Shown here: in pieces, positions 27,688 to 37,481 of the stretch
How the letters are laid out: each line of letters starts with the position of its first letter
Numbering within the stretch: position 1 is the first letter of the stretch
Assembly (NCBI RefSeq): GCF_000022905.1
Contig: NC_012590.1
Coordinates: 2,356,001 to 2,420,000 of the forward strand
Direction: 5' to 3'
Source of the DNA: Corynebacterium aurimucosum ATCC 700975
Lineage (GTDB): Bacteria > Actinomycetota > Actinomycetes > Mycobacteriales > Mycobacteriaceae
Length of the DNA stretch: 64,000 nt
Position numbers and translations under genes: made by a program
Notes under the pieces: model-generated
The model's database searches: none
Told to the model about the DNA's origin: nothing
Seen by the model: only the letters and a program-made list of their open reading frames with translations

Positions 27688-27748
27688 ACGTTTCGATCAA
27701 ATAAGGGCCAGAAAATTGAAGATCTGGGGCCTTATTTGATCGAAACGT
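27688..27748. repeat. Large perfect palindrome between convergent genes
   Basis: Arms of 19 perfect base pairs, ACGTTTCGATCAAATAAGG (27688-27706) and its complement (27730-27748), with partial pairing (GCCAGA/TCTGGG) continuing into the 23-base centre. It lies between the secreted-protein gene and purB, which converge, so it may end transcription from both sides, but there is no clear T-run. Short CGTTTTCG and CGAAACGT pieces follow within 80 bases. It could also be an extragenic repeat family. The rest of 27651-27845 has no gene. Confidence 0.7.
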
Positions 27749-27845
27749 ACTTGGACCGGGCCAGCGCGGTACGTTTTCGTAAATAGCGTCCCGAAAACTC
27801 GTCTTTGAGAGGGCTTGTCTGCGAAACGTGCCACCAAGGGTGAAA

Positions 27846-29285
27846 CTAGAGGATTTCGCCCGGAGTGTAGGCCGCGGCCTTCGGGTGCTGGTCGACAATC
27901 GCCTTGATGCGGCCCAGAATCTGGCTCACCTGCGATTCGGCAGCACCGATGAAGGCGTGCTTGTCCGACAGCGCGGCCTCGAGGGCGGCGGCATCGAGCG
28001 GCAGGCGCTCGTCGGCAGCCAGGCGCTCAATGAGGTCCTGCTCCCCGCCATTCTCACGCATGTTGAGAGCCACGGCTACGGCATTTTCCTTGATGACCTC
28101 GTGCGCGGTCTCACGGCCCACGCCCGCGCGGACCGCCGCCATGAGGATGCGGGTGGTGGCGAGGAAGGGCAGGTAGCGCTCCAGCTCACGGTCGATCATC
28201 GCCGGGAAGGCACCGAATTCTGCCAGCACGGTGAGGAAGGTTTCAAACATGCCGTCAATGGCAAAGAAAGCATCCGGCAGTGCCACACGGCGCACCACCG
28301 AGCAGAAGACGTCGCCCTCGTTCCACTGCTGGCCAGACAGATCCGCCACCATCGTCAGGTAACCGCGCAGAATGACCTGGAAGCCGCACACGCGCTCGCA
28401 GGAGCGGGCGTTCATCTTGTGCGGCATCGCGGAGGAGCCGACCTGGCCTTCCTTGAATCCTTCAGTCACGGTCTCGTTGCCGGCCATCAGGCGGATGGTC
28501 GTGGCCAGCGAGGAGGGCGCAGCACCCAGTTCAACGAGCGCAGACACAGCGTCGAAGTCGAGGGAGCGCGGGTAAACCTGGCCCACCGAGTTGAATACGC
28601 GGGAGAAGCCCAGGTGATCCGCAATGCGCGTCTCCAGCGCGGCAAGCTTGTCCTCGGAGCCTCCCATGAGGTCGAGCATGTCCTGCGAGGTGCCCATCGG
28701 GCCCTTGATGCCGCGCAGCGGGTAGCGGCTCAACAGGGATTCCACGCGCTCGATGCCGAGCAGGAGCTCGTCGGCAGCCGAGGCGAAGCGCTTGCCCAAG
28801 GTCGTCGCCTGCGCAGCAACGTTGTGGGAGCGGCCTGCCATCACCAGCGTCTGGTACTGCGCGGCGTGCTCACCAATGCGCGAGACCACCGCGATGGCCT
28901 TATTGCGCACCAGCTCCAAGGAACGCAGAATCTGCAGCTGCTCGACGTTTTCCGTCAGGTCGCGCGAGGTCATTCCCTTGTGGATGTGCTCGCAGCCGGC
29001 CAGGGCGTTGAATTCCTCGATGCGTGCCTTGACGTCGTGACGCGTGACGCGCTCACGCTGGGCAATCGAGGCAAGGTCCACGTTCTCAACCTGCGCCTCA
29101 TAGGCGGCGATGGCTTGGGCGGGAATATCGACGCCGAGATCCTTCTGCGCCTTCATCACCGCGATCCACAGCTGGCGCTCCAGAATGATCTTGTGTTCTG
29201 GGGACCAGATTTCAGCCATCTCTGGGGAGGCGTATCGAGCGGACAGGACGTTGGAAATGTTCTTCTTTTCAGCCACGTCGCTCAT
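27846..29285 (-). CDS. purB: Adenylosuccinate lyase
   Basis: Fumarase-superfamily lyase acting twice in purine synthesis, on SAICAR and on adenylosuccinate. 479 residues. Key features: IHKGMTSRDLTENVEQLQ with the substrate-binding Thr-Ser, AGRSHNVAAQATTLGKR with the catalytic His region, and the flexible signature loop VGSSAMPHKMNARSCERV with the catalytic Ser. ATG 29285 begins MSDVAEKKN. The upstream purD gene ends 39 bases before, so the two are likely in one operon. Confidence 0.96.
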   Translation of the reverse strand: MSDVAEKKNISNVLSARYASPEMAEIWSPEHKIILERQLWIAVMKAQKDLGVDIPAQAIAAYEAQVENVDLASIAQRERVTRHDVKARIEEFNALAGCEHIHKGMTSRDLTENVEQLQILRSLELVRNKAIAVVSRIGEHAAQYQTLVMAGRSHNVAAQATTLGKRFASAADELLLGIERVESLLSRYPLRGIKGPMGTSQDMLDLMGGSEDKLAALETRIADHLGFSRVFNSVGQVYPRSLDFDAVSALVELGAAPSSLATTIRLMAGNETVTEGFKEGQVGSSAMPHKMNARSCERVCGFQVILRGYLTMVADLSGQQWNEGDVFCSVVRRVALPDAFFAIDGMFETFLTVLAEFGAFPAMIDRELERYLPFLATTRILMAAVRAGVGRETAHEVIKENAVAVALNMRENGGEQDLIERLAADERLPLDAAALEAALSDKHAFIGAAESQVSQILGRIKAIVDQHPKAAAYTPGEIL

Positions 29286-29324
29286 TATTCCACGCCTCGC
29301 CCCAAAGGAGGCATTATCAGCGGA

Positions 29325-30599
29325 TTAGATGCTGATCTGGCCCTTTTCCGCTGGCAACGCAATGTCCTTGCGGAAGAAGCTGCCCTCCAGCTTGATGCCG
29401 TCGAGCACCTCGTAGGCGGCGGCGCGGGCGTCGGCCAAGGTGGCACCGCGGCCGAGGACATTGAGAACACGACCACCGTTGGATACGTATCCGCCCTCCC
29501 CCGTGGTGGTGCCAGCGTGGAGGACGCGGGTGGGATCATCAAGATCCGGCGAGGTAATCGGATCACCCTTGCGCGGGGAAGCCGGGTAACCCTCGGCAGC
29601 CAGCACCACGGTAACGGCGTAGCCTTCCTCCCACTCCAGCGGCGCAAGTGATGCCAACCGCCCGGTCGCCGTGGCGTTCAGGACCTCTCCCAGCGGGGAC
29701 TTCAGCAGAGCGAGCACCGCCTGCGTTTCCGGGTCACCGAAGCGGCAGTTGAATTCGACGACGGCCGGGCCTTCCTTGCCCCAGGCCAGTCCTGCATACA
29801 GCAGCCCGGTGTACGGCGTGCCGCGCTTGACCATTTCCTTGGCCACGGGGACGCAGACTTCGTCGACGATGCGCTGGGTACCGTCGGCAGGCAGCCACGG
29901 CAGCGGCGTATAAGCGCCCATGCCGCCGGTGTTGGGGCCTTCATCGTTGTCATAGGCGCGCTTGTGGTCCTGCGCCGGCAACAGCGGCACGACGGTCTCA
30001 CCATCCACGAGGCAGAACAGGGAAACCTCGGGGCCGTCGAGGAAGGACTCGAGCAGCACCGGGTTGCCGGCTGCATGGACGGCGTCTACGTGCGCGCGGG
30101 CCGCGTCGCGGGATTCGGTCACCACCACGCCCTTGCCGCCGGCTAGGCCATCGTCCTTGACCACGAAGTGCGGGCCGAAGCGGTCGAGCGCGGCCTCGAT
30201 GTCCGCATCGTTGGTACCGGGGGCGAGCTGCTCCGCGCGGGCGGTGCGCACGCCGGCGGCCGCCATGACGTCCTTGGCAAAGGCCTTGGAACCCTCGATT
30301 TGCGCCGCGCTTGCCGACGGCCCGAAGACCGCAATGCCGCGCTCACGCAGGGCATCCGCCACGCCTTTCACCAGCGGCACCTCCGGCCCGATGACGACGA
30401 GGTCAGCGGCGATGTCCACGGCTAGTTCGACCATGCGCGCAGGATCATCCACCTGGGAATACTCCGGGTGGACGGTGGCCTGCTTCGCATGGGCCGGGGA
30501 GCCCGGTGCGATGTGCAGATCGGTAACAGTGGGGTCAGCTTTCAGGCCAGTGAGCAGGGCGTGTTCGCGGCCGCCCGAACCGATAACGAGAATGCGCAT
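29325..30599 (-). CDS. purD: Phosphoribosylamine-glycine ligase
   Basis: ATP-grasp enzyme that makes GAR from phosphoribosylamine and glycine. 424 residues from ATG 30599 ([18 protein letters not shown]). Further blocks: [67 protein letters not shown] and [16 protein letters not shown]. An in-frame start at 30659 exists but would overlap the divergent HIT gene. TAAGAT (complement of 30607-30612) ends seven bases before the ATG, so the mRNA is probably leaderless. Confidence 0.96.
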   Translation of the reverse strand: MRILVIGSGGREHALLTGLKADPTVTDLHIAPGSPAHAKQATVHPEYSQVDDPARMVELAVDIAADLVVIGPEVPLVKGVADALRERGIAVFGPSASAAQIEGSKAFAKDVMAAAGVRTARAEQLAPGTNDADIEAALDRFGPHFVVKDDGLAGGKGVVVTESRDAARAHVDAVHAAGNPVLLESFLDGPEVSLFCLVDGETVVPLLPAQDHKRAYDNDEGPNTGGMGAYTPLPWLPADGTQRIVDEVCVPVAKEMVKRGTPYTGLLYAGLAWGKEGPAVVEFNCRFGDPETQAVLALLKSPLGEVLNATATGRLASLAPLEWEEGYAVTVVLAAEGYPASPRKGDPITSPDLDDPTRVLHAGTTTGEGGYVSNGGRVLNVLGRGATLADARAAAYEVLDGIKLEGSFFRKDIALPAEKGQISI

Positions 30600-30633
30600 G
30601 CCGTCTATCTTAACTGGCGGTAGCCTAGGGGCC

Positions 30634-31062
30634 ATGTCTTCAGTATTTACAAAGATCATCGAGGGCGAGCTGCCTGCTCGCTTTGTCTACCGCGACGAGA
30701 AATGCGTGGCATTTTTGTCCATCGAGCCGCTGCGCTACGGTCACACCTTGGTGGTGCCGGTCGAGGAAGTAGATAAGTGGACTGACCTCGATCCTGAAAC
30801 CTGGGCTCACCTCAATGCCATCGCTCTGGAAATCGGTGGCGCCATTAAGACGGCCTTTGATACCCCACGTACCGGCTACATCATTGCTGGCTTCGACGTG
30901 CCACATACCCACATCCACCTCTTCCCCACCGAGAAGATGGAAGACTACGACTTTGCCAAGGCCTTCGCTGCCGATGCCACCGACCCCGCCGCCATGGACG
31001 AGGCCGCCGCGCGCATCCGCCAGCACCTCGGCACGGATGAGGACGGCCGCCGCGACAGCTAA
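30634..31062 (+). CDS. HIT family nucleotide hydrolase/transferase
   Basis: A 142-residue Hint-type protein acting on nucleoside phosphoramidates or dinucleotides. It starts [17 protein letters not shown] at ATG 30634, just as family members do, and carries [15 protein letters not shown] and the histidine triad [14 protein letters not shown] ends seven bases before the ATG, so it appears leaderless, back to back with leaderless purD; the two start codons are only 34 bases apart. Synteny with C. glutamicum (cg2879, beside purD) fits. Confidence 0.92.
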   Translation: MSSVFTKIIEGELPARFVYRDEKCVAFLSIEPLRYGHTLVVPVEEVDKWTDLDPETWAHLNAIALEIGGAIKTAFDTPRTGYIIAGFDVPHTHIHLFPTEKMEDYDFAKAFAADATDPAAMDEAAARIRQHLGTDEDGRRDS

Positions 31063-31085
31063 GAGCTGACTGCTACCTTTGGCAG

Positions 31086-32537
31086 CTAGGCACTAGCTGC
31101 CGCCTTGGGGAGGCGGACGGTAAAGACCGATCCGCTGCCCAGCTCGGAGTCCACGGAGATCGACCCACCGTGCTGCTCGACGAGTGATTTCACGATGGCC
31201 AAGCCCAAGCCCGAGCCACCCGTATCGCGGGTTCGTGAAGTATCCGCACGGTAGAAGCGCTCAAAGATATGGGCCGCATCTTCGGGGGAGATGCCCTTGC
31301 CGTCATCGGCGACGTCGATAAGCACGTGCTCCTCATCATCCCGCAGGGTCAGCGTCACCGATGCCTCCTCACCACCGTGGCGGATACCGTTGGACACCAA
31401 GTTAAGTAGCACCTGGTGCAGGCGGTCCGCGTCACCGTTGACCATCGGAATCCCGGAGGCCTCATTGTTGACGTTGATCGTGCGGCCAGCAAAGGCCGCG
31501 CGTGCCGAGGAACCCACGGAAAGCACGAGCTCCAACATGTCTACCTCGCGCATATCCAAGCGCGATCCCTCCGCACGTGTCAGGGCGAGCAAGTCCTCCA
31601 CCATCAACGACATACGCTGCGATTCGGCGTCAATCTTGCTGAAGACAAATTCCGGATCCTTAGTCGCCCCCGAACGGTATAGCTCCGTGTAGCCGCGCAG
31701 ACTGGTCAGCGGGGTGCGCAATTCATGGGAAGCATCGCCGACAAAGCGGCGCATCTGCTGTTCCTTTTCCTGCGCGTGGACGACGGAGTTCTGCAACCGC
31801 CCCAGCATGACGTTGAGCGCCGCGGCGAGCTGGCCTACCTCGGTATGTGGCGGCCACTCCGGCACGCGCTTGTCCAGGTTGCCGGCCGCGATTTGGGAAG
31901 CCGTTTTCTCCACCACGCGCAGCGGACGCAGCGCCCGGTGAATAAGCCACATGCCTACTAGCGCAATGATGAGCATGACCAGCGCCGCGATAATGACCTG
32001 GACCATCGCTAGGCCTTTGAGGATGGAGTTTTCCGTCGTCATGTCCTTAGCGACGACCACCACGGAGCCATCCGTTTTGAGCTTCGCCACGGCACGCCAT
32101 TCGGTTTCGCCCTGAATTGAGCGAACGGTGCTGGGCTCTCCACCAACGACCACCGAACGCGCATCCGGCAACGCCGCCGTCGGCCGCGTGGTCACCACGG
32201 AGCCATCGGGATAATACGCCAGTGCTACATAGTCCGTCGGGGGTCGGCGGCTTCCGTCCTGCGGTGTGTAGAAAGCCGCGTCGAGGTTGCTGGCCCAAGA
32301 ACTCAGAGCATCATTCAGCTCGGTGTCCACGCGGGTGTAGAGCACGTTGCGCATGATCGACGAGACCGCCAGGGAGGACATAGCCAGGCCCAAGCCCGAA
32401 ACCAGCACCATCAGCACGAGCAGCCACGTGCGCAGGGGCAGCGCCTTAGGGCGCTGCATGCGCCGGCGCAGGGCGCTATTCCGCACCGGCGCGGATCCGG
32501 ACTCCAGATCCTGGGTATTCGCGGTGGATTCGCTCAT
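31086..32537 (-). CDS. phoS: Sensor histidine kinase, PhoS type
   Basis: Membrane sensor kinase of 483 residues. A polar N-terminus is followed by a first transmembrane helix at about residues 37-60 and, after an extracellular domain of about 120 residues, a second at about 180-200, then HAMP (RPLRVVEKTASQIAAGNL), the dimerisation/phosphoacceptor box DASHELRTPLTSLRGY with its His, and an HATPase domain with NLVSNGIRHGGEE, VADDGKGISPED and GGSGLGLAIVK. It is 11 bases downstream of its response regulator. The pair lies where C. glutamicum keeps phoRS between purD and pqo, so phosphate-starvation signalling is likely. Symbols follow C. glutamicum usage. Confidence 0.88.
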   Translation of the reverse strand: MSESTANTQDLESGSAPVRNSALRRRMQRPKALPLRTWLLVLMVLVSGLGLAMSSLAVSSIMRNVLYTRVDTELNDALSSWASNLDAAFYTPQDGSRRPPTDYVALAYYPDGSVVTTRPTAALPDARSVVVGGEPSTVRSIQGETEWRAVAKLKTDGSVVVVAKDMTTENSILKGLAMVQVIIAALVMLIIALVGMWLIHRALRPLRVVEKTASQIAAGNLDKRVPEWPPHTEVGQLAAALNVMLGRLQNSVVHAQEKEQQMRRFVGDASHELRTPLTSLRGYTELYRSGATKDPEFVFSKIDAESQRMSLMVEDLLALTRAEGSRLDMREVDMLELVLSVGSSARAAFAGRTINVNNEASGIPMVNGDADRLHQVLLNLVSNGIRHGGEEASVTLTLRDDEEHVLIDVADDGKGISPEDAAHIFERFYRADTSRTRDTGGSGLGLAIVKSLVEQHGGSISVDSELGSGSVFTVRLPKAAASA

Positions 32538-32548
32538 AGTGAATGAGC

Positions 32549-33253
32549 CTACGAGCGCGGTGTGCGCAGCACATAACCGACACCGCGGACGGTGTGGATG
32601 AGCGGTGTATCGCCGGTATCAATCTTGCGGCGTAGGTAGGAAATGTAGGACTCGACCACGTTGCCATCGCCGCCAAAGTCGTAGTGCCACACGTTATCCA
32701 GGATCTTGGACTTGGACAGCACCACCTCGCGGTTCTGCATGAGGTAGCGAAGCAGGTTGAACTCGGTGGGCGAAAGCTCCACGATCTCCCCCGCCTTGGT
32801 GACCTCGTGGGTGTCATCGTTGAGGGTGAGGTCGGCATAGGTCATGGTGGCGCTGCCGTCTTGGTCATCCACCGCATTGCCGCGGCGCAAGATCACGCGC
32901 AAGCGGGTAATGACTTCTTCCAGGCTGAAAGGCTTCGTCACGTAATCATCCGCGCCGATGGTCAGGCCATGGATGCGCTGGTCCACGCTGTCCTTGGCAG
33001 TGAGGTAGAGGACGGGGCCGTCGAGGCCCTCCGCGCGCAGCTTGCCCAGCAGCTCAAAACCGTCCATGCCCGGCATCATGACGTCCATGATGTAGGCATC
33101 GGGATTGATCTCACGCGCGATGCGCAGGGCCTCGTTGCCAGAGTTTGCGCTGTACACGTCGAAACCTTGAAACTTCAGGGAGACGGTGAGCAACTCAACA
33201 ATATTGGGCTCGTCATCGACGACAAGTACCTTGACGTCCTTTGAATCATCCAT
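32549..33253 (-). CDS. phoR: OmpR-family response regulator, PhoR (PhoP-like)
   Basis: Response regulator of 234 residues. Receiver domain: VLVVDDEPNIVELLTVSLKF with the acidic pair, phosphorylation Asp in YIMDVMMPGMDGFELL, Lys in DDYVTKPFSLEEVI. C-terminal winged helix: LSPTEFNLLRYLMQNREVVLSK, VVESYISYLRRKI and IHTVRGVGYVLR. It closely resembles M. tuberculosis PhoP and the C. glutamicum regulator named PhoR (note that in C. glutamicum PhoR is the regulator and PhoS the kinase). ATG 33253. The 132 bases upstream hold its promoter region with no clear operator seen. Confidence 0.9.
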   Translation of the reverse strand: MDDSKDVKVLVVDDEPNIVELLTVSLKFQGFDVYSANSGNEALRIAREINPDAYIMDVMMPGMDGFELLGKLRAEGLDGPVLYLTAKDSVDQRIHGLTIGADDYVTKPFSLEEVITRLRVILRRGNAVDDQDGSATMTYADLTLNDDTHEVTKAGEIVELSPTEFNLLRYLMQNREVVLSKSKILDNVWHYDFGGDGNVVESYISYLRRKIDTGDTPLIHTVRGVGYVLRTPRS

Positions 33254-33385
33254 GGTCCCGCTTTGGTCCTTTCTCCGCTTCTCTTAACGCCAGGTGGCGC
33301 CAGGGATATCTCATTCAGACTGAGAAGTATTGCACTACGCCTTCCCAGCGTACTGAGCGGAGTCTGTACGTGCGCTGTGAACCGA

Positions 33386-34159
33386 TTAGTCCCAGACGAG
33401 GTTCCCCAAATCCAGACCTTCCGCCTGCGCTTGCGCCTCAATCAGCTGACGCAAATAGTGGGCATTGCCGCGGTAGGTCTCATCGAAGCGCGGATCCTCA
33501 CAGTACATGCGCGCCAGGATCACCTGCTTGGACCTCGACACCGGGTACCACTGGGCAATGAGGGCGCGGTGCTTGTCGACGATCTCCTTCGCCTCCTCGC
33601 TGCCCGCCTCAACTCCCGCATTCGCGGCTTCTGCTAGCTCTGCGGCGAAATTTTCATGGTCCACGGAGAATTCCTCCCAGCCCTTCTTCCCCATCGATTC
33701 CGCAGCGGCCGCACTGGCCGCCCATTCTTTGCTGTTTCCCCACTTCTCGTGTGCTTCTTCCTGCAATTGGGGCCATGCGTCACCCAGGTTGCGCATTTTT
33801 TGGCTGGGGCTTAGGTTCTTATCCATTTCAGTCTCCTCAATTAGTCTTTCCACTGCGTACAACATGGCATCGACATCGGCCCGCCGCTTCTGCAAGGCCT
33901 CGTGTTGGGTGCGGAGGCGGGCCAGGGTGGCGGAGGAAGGGGCATCGAGAAGCACTGCGATGTCCCTCAGCTCAATCCCGACGCTGCGATAAATCAGAAT
34001 GTCCATCCCGCGTTGCACGTCATCTTCGGTGTACAAGCGGTGGTCACCCCCAGTGCGCCACTCGGGGCTGAGCAGCCCAATGTCGTCCCAGTACCGCAGG
34101 GTGCGGGTGGTGACTTTCAAAATGCCGGCCACATCGCCGATGCTGTAGTCGTTACGCAT
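33386..34159 (-). CDS. MerR-family regulator with TipAS-like C-terminal domain
   Basis: A 257-residue regulator. Residues 5-70 form a MerR winged helix (YSIGDVAGILKVTTRTLRYWDDIGLL, then DDVQRGMDILIYRSVGIEL). After a coiled coil of about 40 residues comes a TipAS-type domain (GWEEFSVDHENFAAELAEAA, then VSRSKQVILARMYCEDPRF), which in TipA binds thiopeptides or other ligands. ATG 34159 (MRNDYSIGDV) is chosen over 34207. It is divergent from the broken MFS gene across 81 bases, which makes that transporter a likely target. Confidence 0.86.
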   Translation of the reverse strand: MRNDYSIGDVAGILKVTTRTLRYWDDIGLLSPEWRTGGDHRLYTEDDVQRGMDILIYRSVGIELRDIAVLLDAPSSATLARLRTQHEALQKRRADVDAMLYAVERLIEETEMDKNLSPSQKMRNLGDAWPQLQEEAHEKWGNSKEWAASAAAAESMGKKGWEEFSVDHENFAAELAEAANAGVEAGSEEAKEIVDKHRALIAQWYPVSRSKQVILARMYCEDPRFDETYRGNAHYLRQLIEAQAQAEGLDLGNLVWD

Positions 34160-34240
34160 GCCGTTGAGCCTAAAAGTTGACGTCGCGTTAAGTGCAACTC
34201 GTGGCACTCATGCTCGTGTTTTTGCCTACGATAATGAAGC

Positions 34241-35530
34241 ATGACGCAAGCCTCGAAGCGTACTGACCGCCTCACCGTGGCTGCTTGGGCCCTGTGGGAT
34301 TGGGGTTCGGCAGCCTTCAATGCGGTGCTCGTGACGTTTATTTTCTCGGTCTATCTCACCGACTCGGTGGGCCAACAGATTGACTCGCAGTTCACCCCGG
34401 CGTAATGGTTGTCGTGGTCCATGACGGTGGCGGGCTTGGTGATCTTTGCGGTAACGCCCGTGATGGGCCAGCGCTCCGACCGGTTGGGCACGCGGCGGCG
34501 CGCGCTGGGTTTCTGGTCTCTGCTGACATTCTTGGTCATGGCCAGCTTGTTCTTCATCCGCAATGATGCACCGGTGTATTTCTGGCTCGGGCTTATCGGC
34601 CTGGCGGTAGGTTCGGTGACCATCCAATTCGCGGAGGTCAATTACTTTGCCCAGCTCAATCAAGTGGCCACCGAAGACAAGGTTGGGCGAGTATCTGGCT
34701 TGGGGTGGTCGGCAGGCTATTTCGGTGGAATTGTGCTGCTGTTGGTGTGTTATTTCGGATTCGTCTCCGGCGAGGGCGGCGGACTGGGGCTGAACACGGA
34801 GGGCGGCTGGAATATCCGGCTCGTGGCGTTGCTTTCAGCGGCGTGGTTTGGGCTGTCTGCTATCCCGGTGTTGCTGCGCGTGCCGGAGATTGCGCCGTCG
34901 GGTGAAAGAACGGGCGGCGTTGCGGCCTCTTACCGCGAGCTGTGGCGCACGGTGCACACGCTATGGCGGGAGGATCGCAACGCTTTTGCTTTCCTCTTCG
35001 CTTCGGCCATTTTCCGCGACGGGCTCTCGGCCGTGTTCAGCTTCGGTGCGGTGCTGGGCGTGTCCGTCTATGGCCTTTCACCTGGCGACGTCCTCATCTT
35101 CGGTGTTGCCGCCAACGTTGCCGCCGCGCTGGGCGCGGTGGCGGGCGGGCTGATCGACGACCACGTGGGCCCCAAAGCTATCATCCTCACCTGCCTGTCG
35201 ATTCTGACGTTGATGGCGGTAATCATGTTCTTCGCGCAAGGCCCGACGGCCTTCTGGATCTGCGGGCTCATCCTGTGCCTGTGCGTGGGACCAGCCCAGG
35301 CTTCCGCCCGCGGTTTCTTGGCGCGCGTTGCCCCGCCGGGACGCGAGGGCGAGATGTTTGGCCTCTACGCCACAACCGGCCGCGCCGTAGCGTGGCTAAC
35401 GCCTTTCCTGTTCGGCGTCTTCGTCTCCCTGATCGGCCAAGGAGACCGGGGAGGCGTGCTCGCCATCGGGCTAGTCCTCCTCGTCGGAGCGCTCGTGCTC
35501 ATCCCGGTCAAAGACCCCGCGAACGTGTGA
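34241..35530 (+). pseudogene. MFS transporter (UMF1/Atg22-like) with an in-frame stop codon
   Basis: Reading from ATG 34241 the frame encodes a typical opening, TDRLTVAAWALWDWGSAAFN and TFIFSVYLTDSVG, but reaches TAA at 34403-34405 after 54 codons. The same frame continues without another stop to 35530 as a multi-helix permease (VTPVMGQRSDRLGTRRRAL, then VFSFGAVLGVSVYGL, then EGEMFGLYATTGRAVAWL). A single change, for example CAA or GAA to TAA, would explain it. No other decay is visible, so the event is recent or an error in the sequence. Reinitiation at TTG 34409 or ATG 34421 would lose the first helix. A GATAAT box precedes the start. Confidence 0.82.
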
Positions 35531-35569
35531 GCTCCTTCTAGCGTGTGAGCTCCTTGTGGTGCGTAGCCT

Positions 35570-35608
35570 CTTTTTAATGTGCGGCGCTTAACGCCGACAC
35601 ATTAAAAG
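35570..35608. terminator. Bidirectional terminator between the MFS pseudogene and pqo
   Basis: Interrupted stem CTTTTTAATGTG-CGGCG with CGCCG-ACACATTAAAAG around CTTAA. It has a T-run on each strand, and the pqo stop codon lies inside the right arm. It can end transcription from both convergent genes. Confidence 0.75.
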
Positions 35609-37347
35609 TCCTGCGGGCGCGGAATGTTGCGTAGGTTGGACTTCGCCATGGAGAGCATCTGGCCCACGCCACCACCGAAGACGGTGCGGGTTGCTGCCTT
35701 GGAGAAGCCGAGCAGCTGCTCGAAGGTCAGCGTCGGCGGCAGGGAGAGGGCGTTGGGGTCCGTGACGACGTCGATAAGCGCAGGCCCGTCGTAGGCCAAG
35801 GCCTCCTTGATCAGGCGCGGTGCGTCCTTCGGATCCTCGATGCGGAAGTGCTTGATGCCTGCGCCCTCCGCGATCTTGGCGTAGTTCACGTGCTCGTGGT
35901 CGGTCTCATGCTCCGGCAGGCCCTGGACCAGCATCTCCAGCTTGACCATGCCGAGGGAAGAGTTGTTGAACACGAACATCTTCACCGGAAGGTTGTGCAG
36001 CTTCACCGTAAGCAGCTCGCCCATGAGCATGGACAACCCGCCGTCGCCGGAGAAGGTAATGACCTGGCGGCCCGGGTGCGCTGCCTGTGCGCCGATGGCC
36101 ATCGGCAAAGCATTGGCCATCGTGCCGTGGCGGAAGGAACCGATCTGCTCGCGCTTGCCGTTGGCGGTGATGTAGCGAGCACCCCAGACATTGCACATGC
36201 CGGTATCGACGGTAAAGATAGCGTCCTCATCGGCCTGCTGGTCAATGAGATCCGCAATGTACTCCGGGTGGATCGGGGTGTGCTTCTCGACGCCGGAGGT
36301 GTAGGCCTCAACGACGTGATGCAGCTTGTCGTAGTGCTTCTTGAGCATCTTATCGAGGAAGGAGCGGTCCTTCTTCTCATCGACGTGCGGCAGGATGTTC
36401 TCGATGGTGGCGGCGACATCACCCGTCACCGGGTACTTAATGCGGGTGCGGCGACCGATGTGGGAGCCATCGATATCAACCTGGGCCACGTTGGCATCCG
36501 GCAGGAAGTCGTTATAGGGGAAGTCCGTGCCCAGCAGGATGAGCAGGTCCGCCTCGTGGGTGGCCTCGTGGGCTGCGCCGTAGCCGAGCAGACCGGACAT
36601 GCCGACGTCGAAGGGGTTGTCGTACTGGATGTACATCTTGCCGCCCAGGGCGTGGCCGATGGGAGCCTTGATTTTCTCGGCCAGCGCAAGGACCTGCTCA
36701 CGGGCATTCTTAACACCAGCACCGACGAAGAGGGCGACGGTCTTGGCCTCATTAATGGCCTGGGTCAGCGCGGCGGCCTCGGCCGGGTCCGGGTAGACAA
36801 CCGGACGGCCGGAGGAAATAACGGAGGAGGTGAAGGTGTCCTCTTCTGCCTCTTGAGTGGAGACATCGCCCGGGATGACGAGGACGGACACGCCCTTGCC
36901 GGCCATGGTGCTCTGGATGGCATGGTGCAGGACCACGCCTCCCTGCTCAGCAGAGTTGACCATCTCGCAGTAGCCGGAGCATTCCTGGAAGATGGCCTCC
37001 GGGTGGGTTTCCTGGAAGAACTTCGAGCCGATCTGGCGGGAAGGAATGTGGCTGGCCAGGGCGAGGACCTTGGCGCCGTTGCGGTGGGCGTCGTAAAGCC
37101 CCTGAATAAGGTGCGTATTTCCCGGACCGCAGGAGGCGGCGCACACGGCGAGGTTACCGGTGGTGAGGGAATCGGCCTCAGCGGCGAATGCCGCGGCTTC
37201 CTCGTTACGTACGTGAACCCATTCGATGGAGGACTGCCGCACCGCGTCCACGATGGGGTTGAGGGAATCACCAACGAGGCCATAGATGCGCTTGACCCCC
37301 TGGGCTTCCAAGGTTTCTACGAGTTGCGTGGCGTAATTGCGTGCCAT
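35602..37347 (-). CDS. pqo: Pyruvate:quinone oxidoreductase (pyruvate dehydrogenase, quinone)
   Basis: Peripheral membrane flavoprotein that decarboxylates pyruvate to acetate and passes electrons to menaquinone, using TPP and FAD. 581 residues. Features: RIYGLVGDSLNPIVDAV, the catalytic Glu in HVRNEEAAAFAAEAD, CGPGNTHLIQGLYDAHRNG, the FAD domain GYGAAHEATHEADLLILLGTDFPY, and the TPP/Mg block FSGDGGLSMLMGELLTVK ending in VFNNSSLGM. The C-terminal 30 residues (GQMLSMAKSNLRNIP) would be the membrane-binding tail. Start ATG 37347 with AGAGGT upstream. Neighbours match C. glutamicum pqo (cg2891). Confidence 0.93.
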   Translation of the reverse strand: MARNYATQLVETLEAQGVKRIYGLVGDSLNPIVDAVRQSSIEWVHVRNEEAAAFAAEADSLTTGNLAVCAASCGPGNTHLIQGLYDAHRNGAKVLALASHIPSRQIGSKFFQETHPEAIFQECSGYCEMVNSAEQGGVVLHHAIQSTMAGKGVSVLVIPGDVSTQEAEEDTFTSSVISSGRPVVYPDPAEAAALTQAINEAKTVALFVGAGVKNAREQVLALAEKIKAPIGHALGGKMYIQYDNPFDVGMSGLLGYGAAHEATHEADLLILLGTDFPYNDFLPDANVAQVDIDGSHIGRRTRIKYPVTGDVAATIENILPHVDEKKDRSFLDKMLKKHYDKLHHVVEAYTSGVEKHTPIHPEYIADLIDQQADEDAIFTVDTGMCNVWGARYITANGKREQIGSFRHGTMANALPMAIGAQAAHPGRQVITFSGDGGLSMLMGELLTVKLHNLPVKMFVFNNSSLGMVKLEMLVQGLPEHETDHEHVNYAKIAEGAGIKHFRIEDPKDAPRLIKEALAYDGPALIDVVTDPNALSLPPTLTFEQLLGFSKAATRTVFGGGVGQMLSMAKSNLRNIPRPQDF

Positions 37348-37481
37348 GTTTTACCTCTCTAACTTTTATCGCTAACGGCCCCCAGTGTTCTCCTACCCGG
37401 TGGTATTTCGCCACCATAAAGCTGCTTCCTCACGTCACGCGGACTTTGTGACTTTAACAACAAGCCAACATTCTAGGCTTT

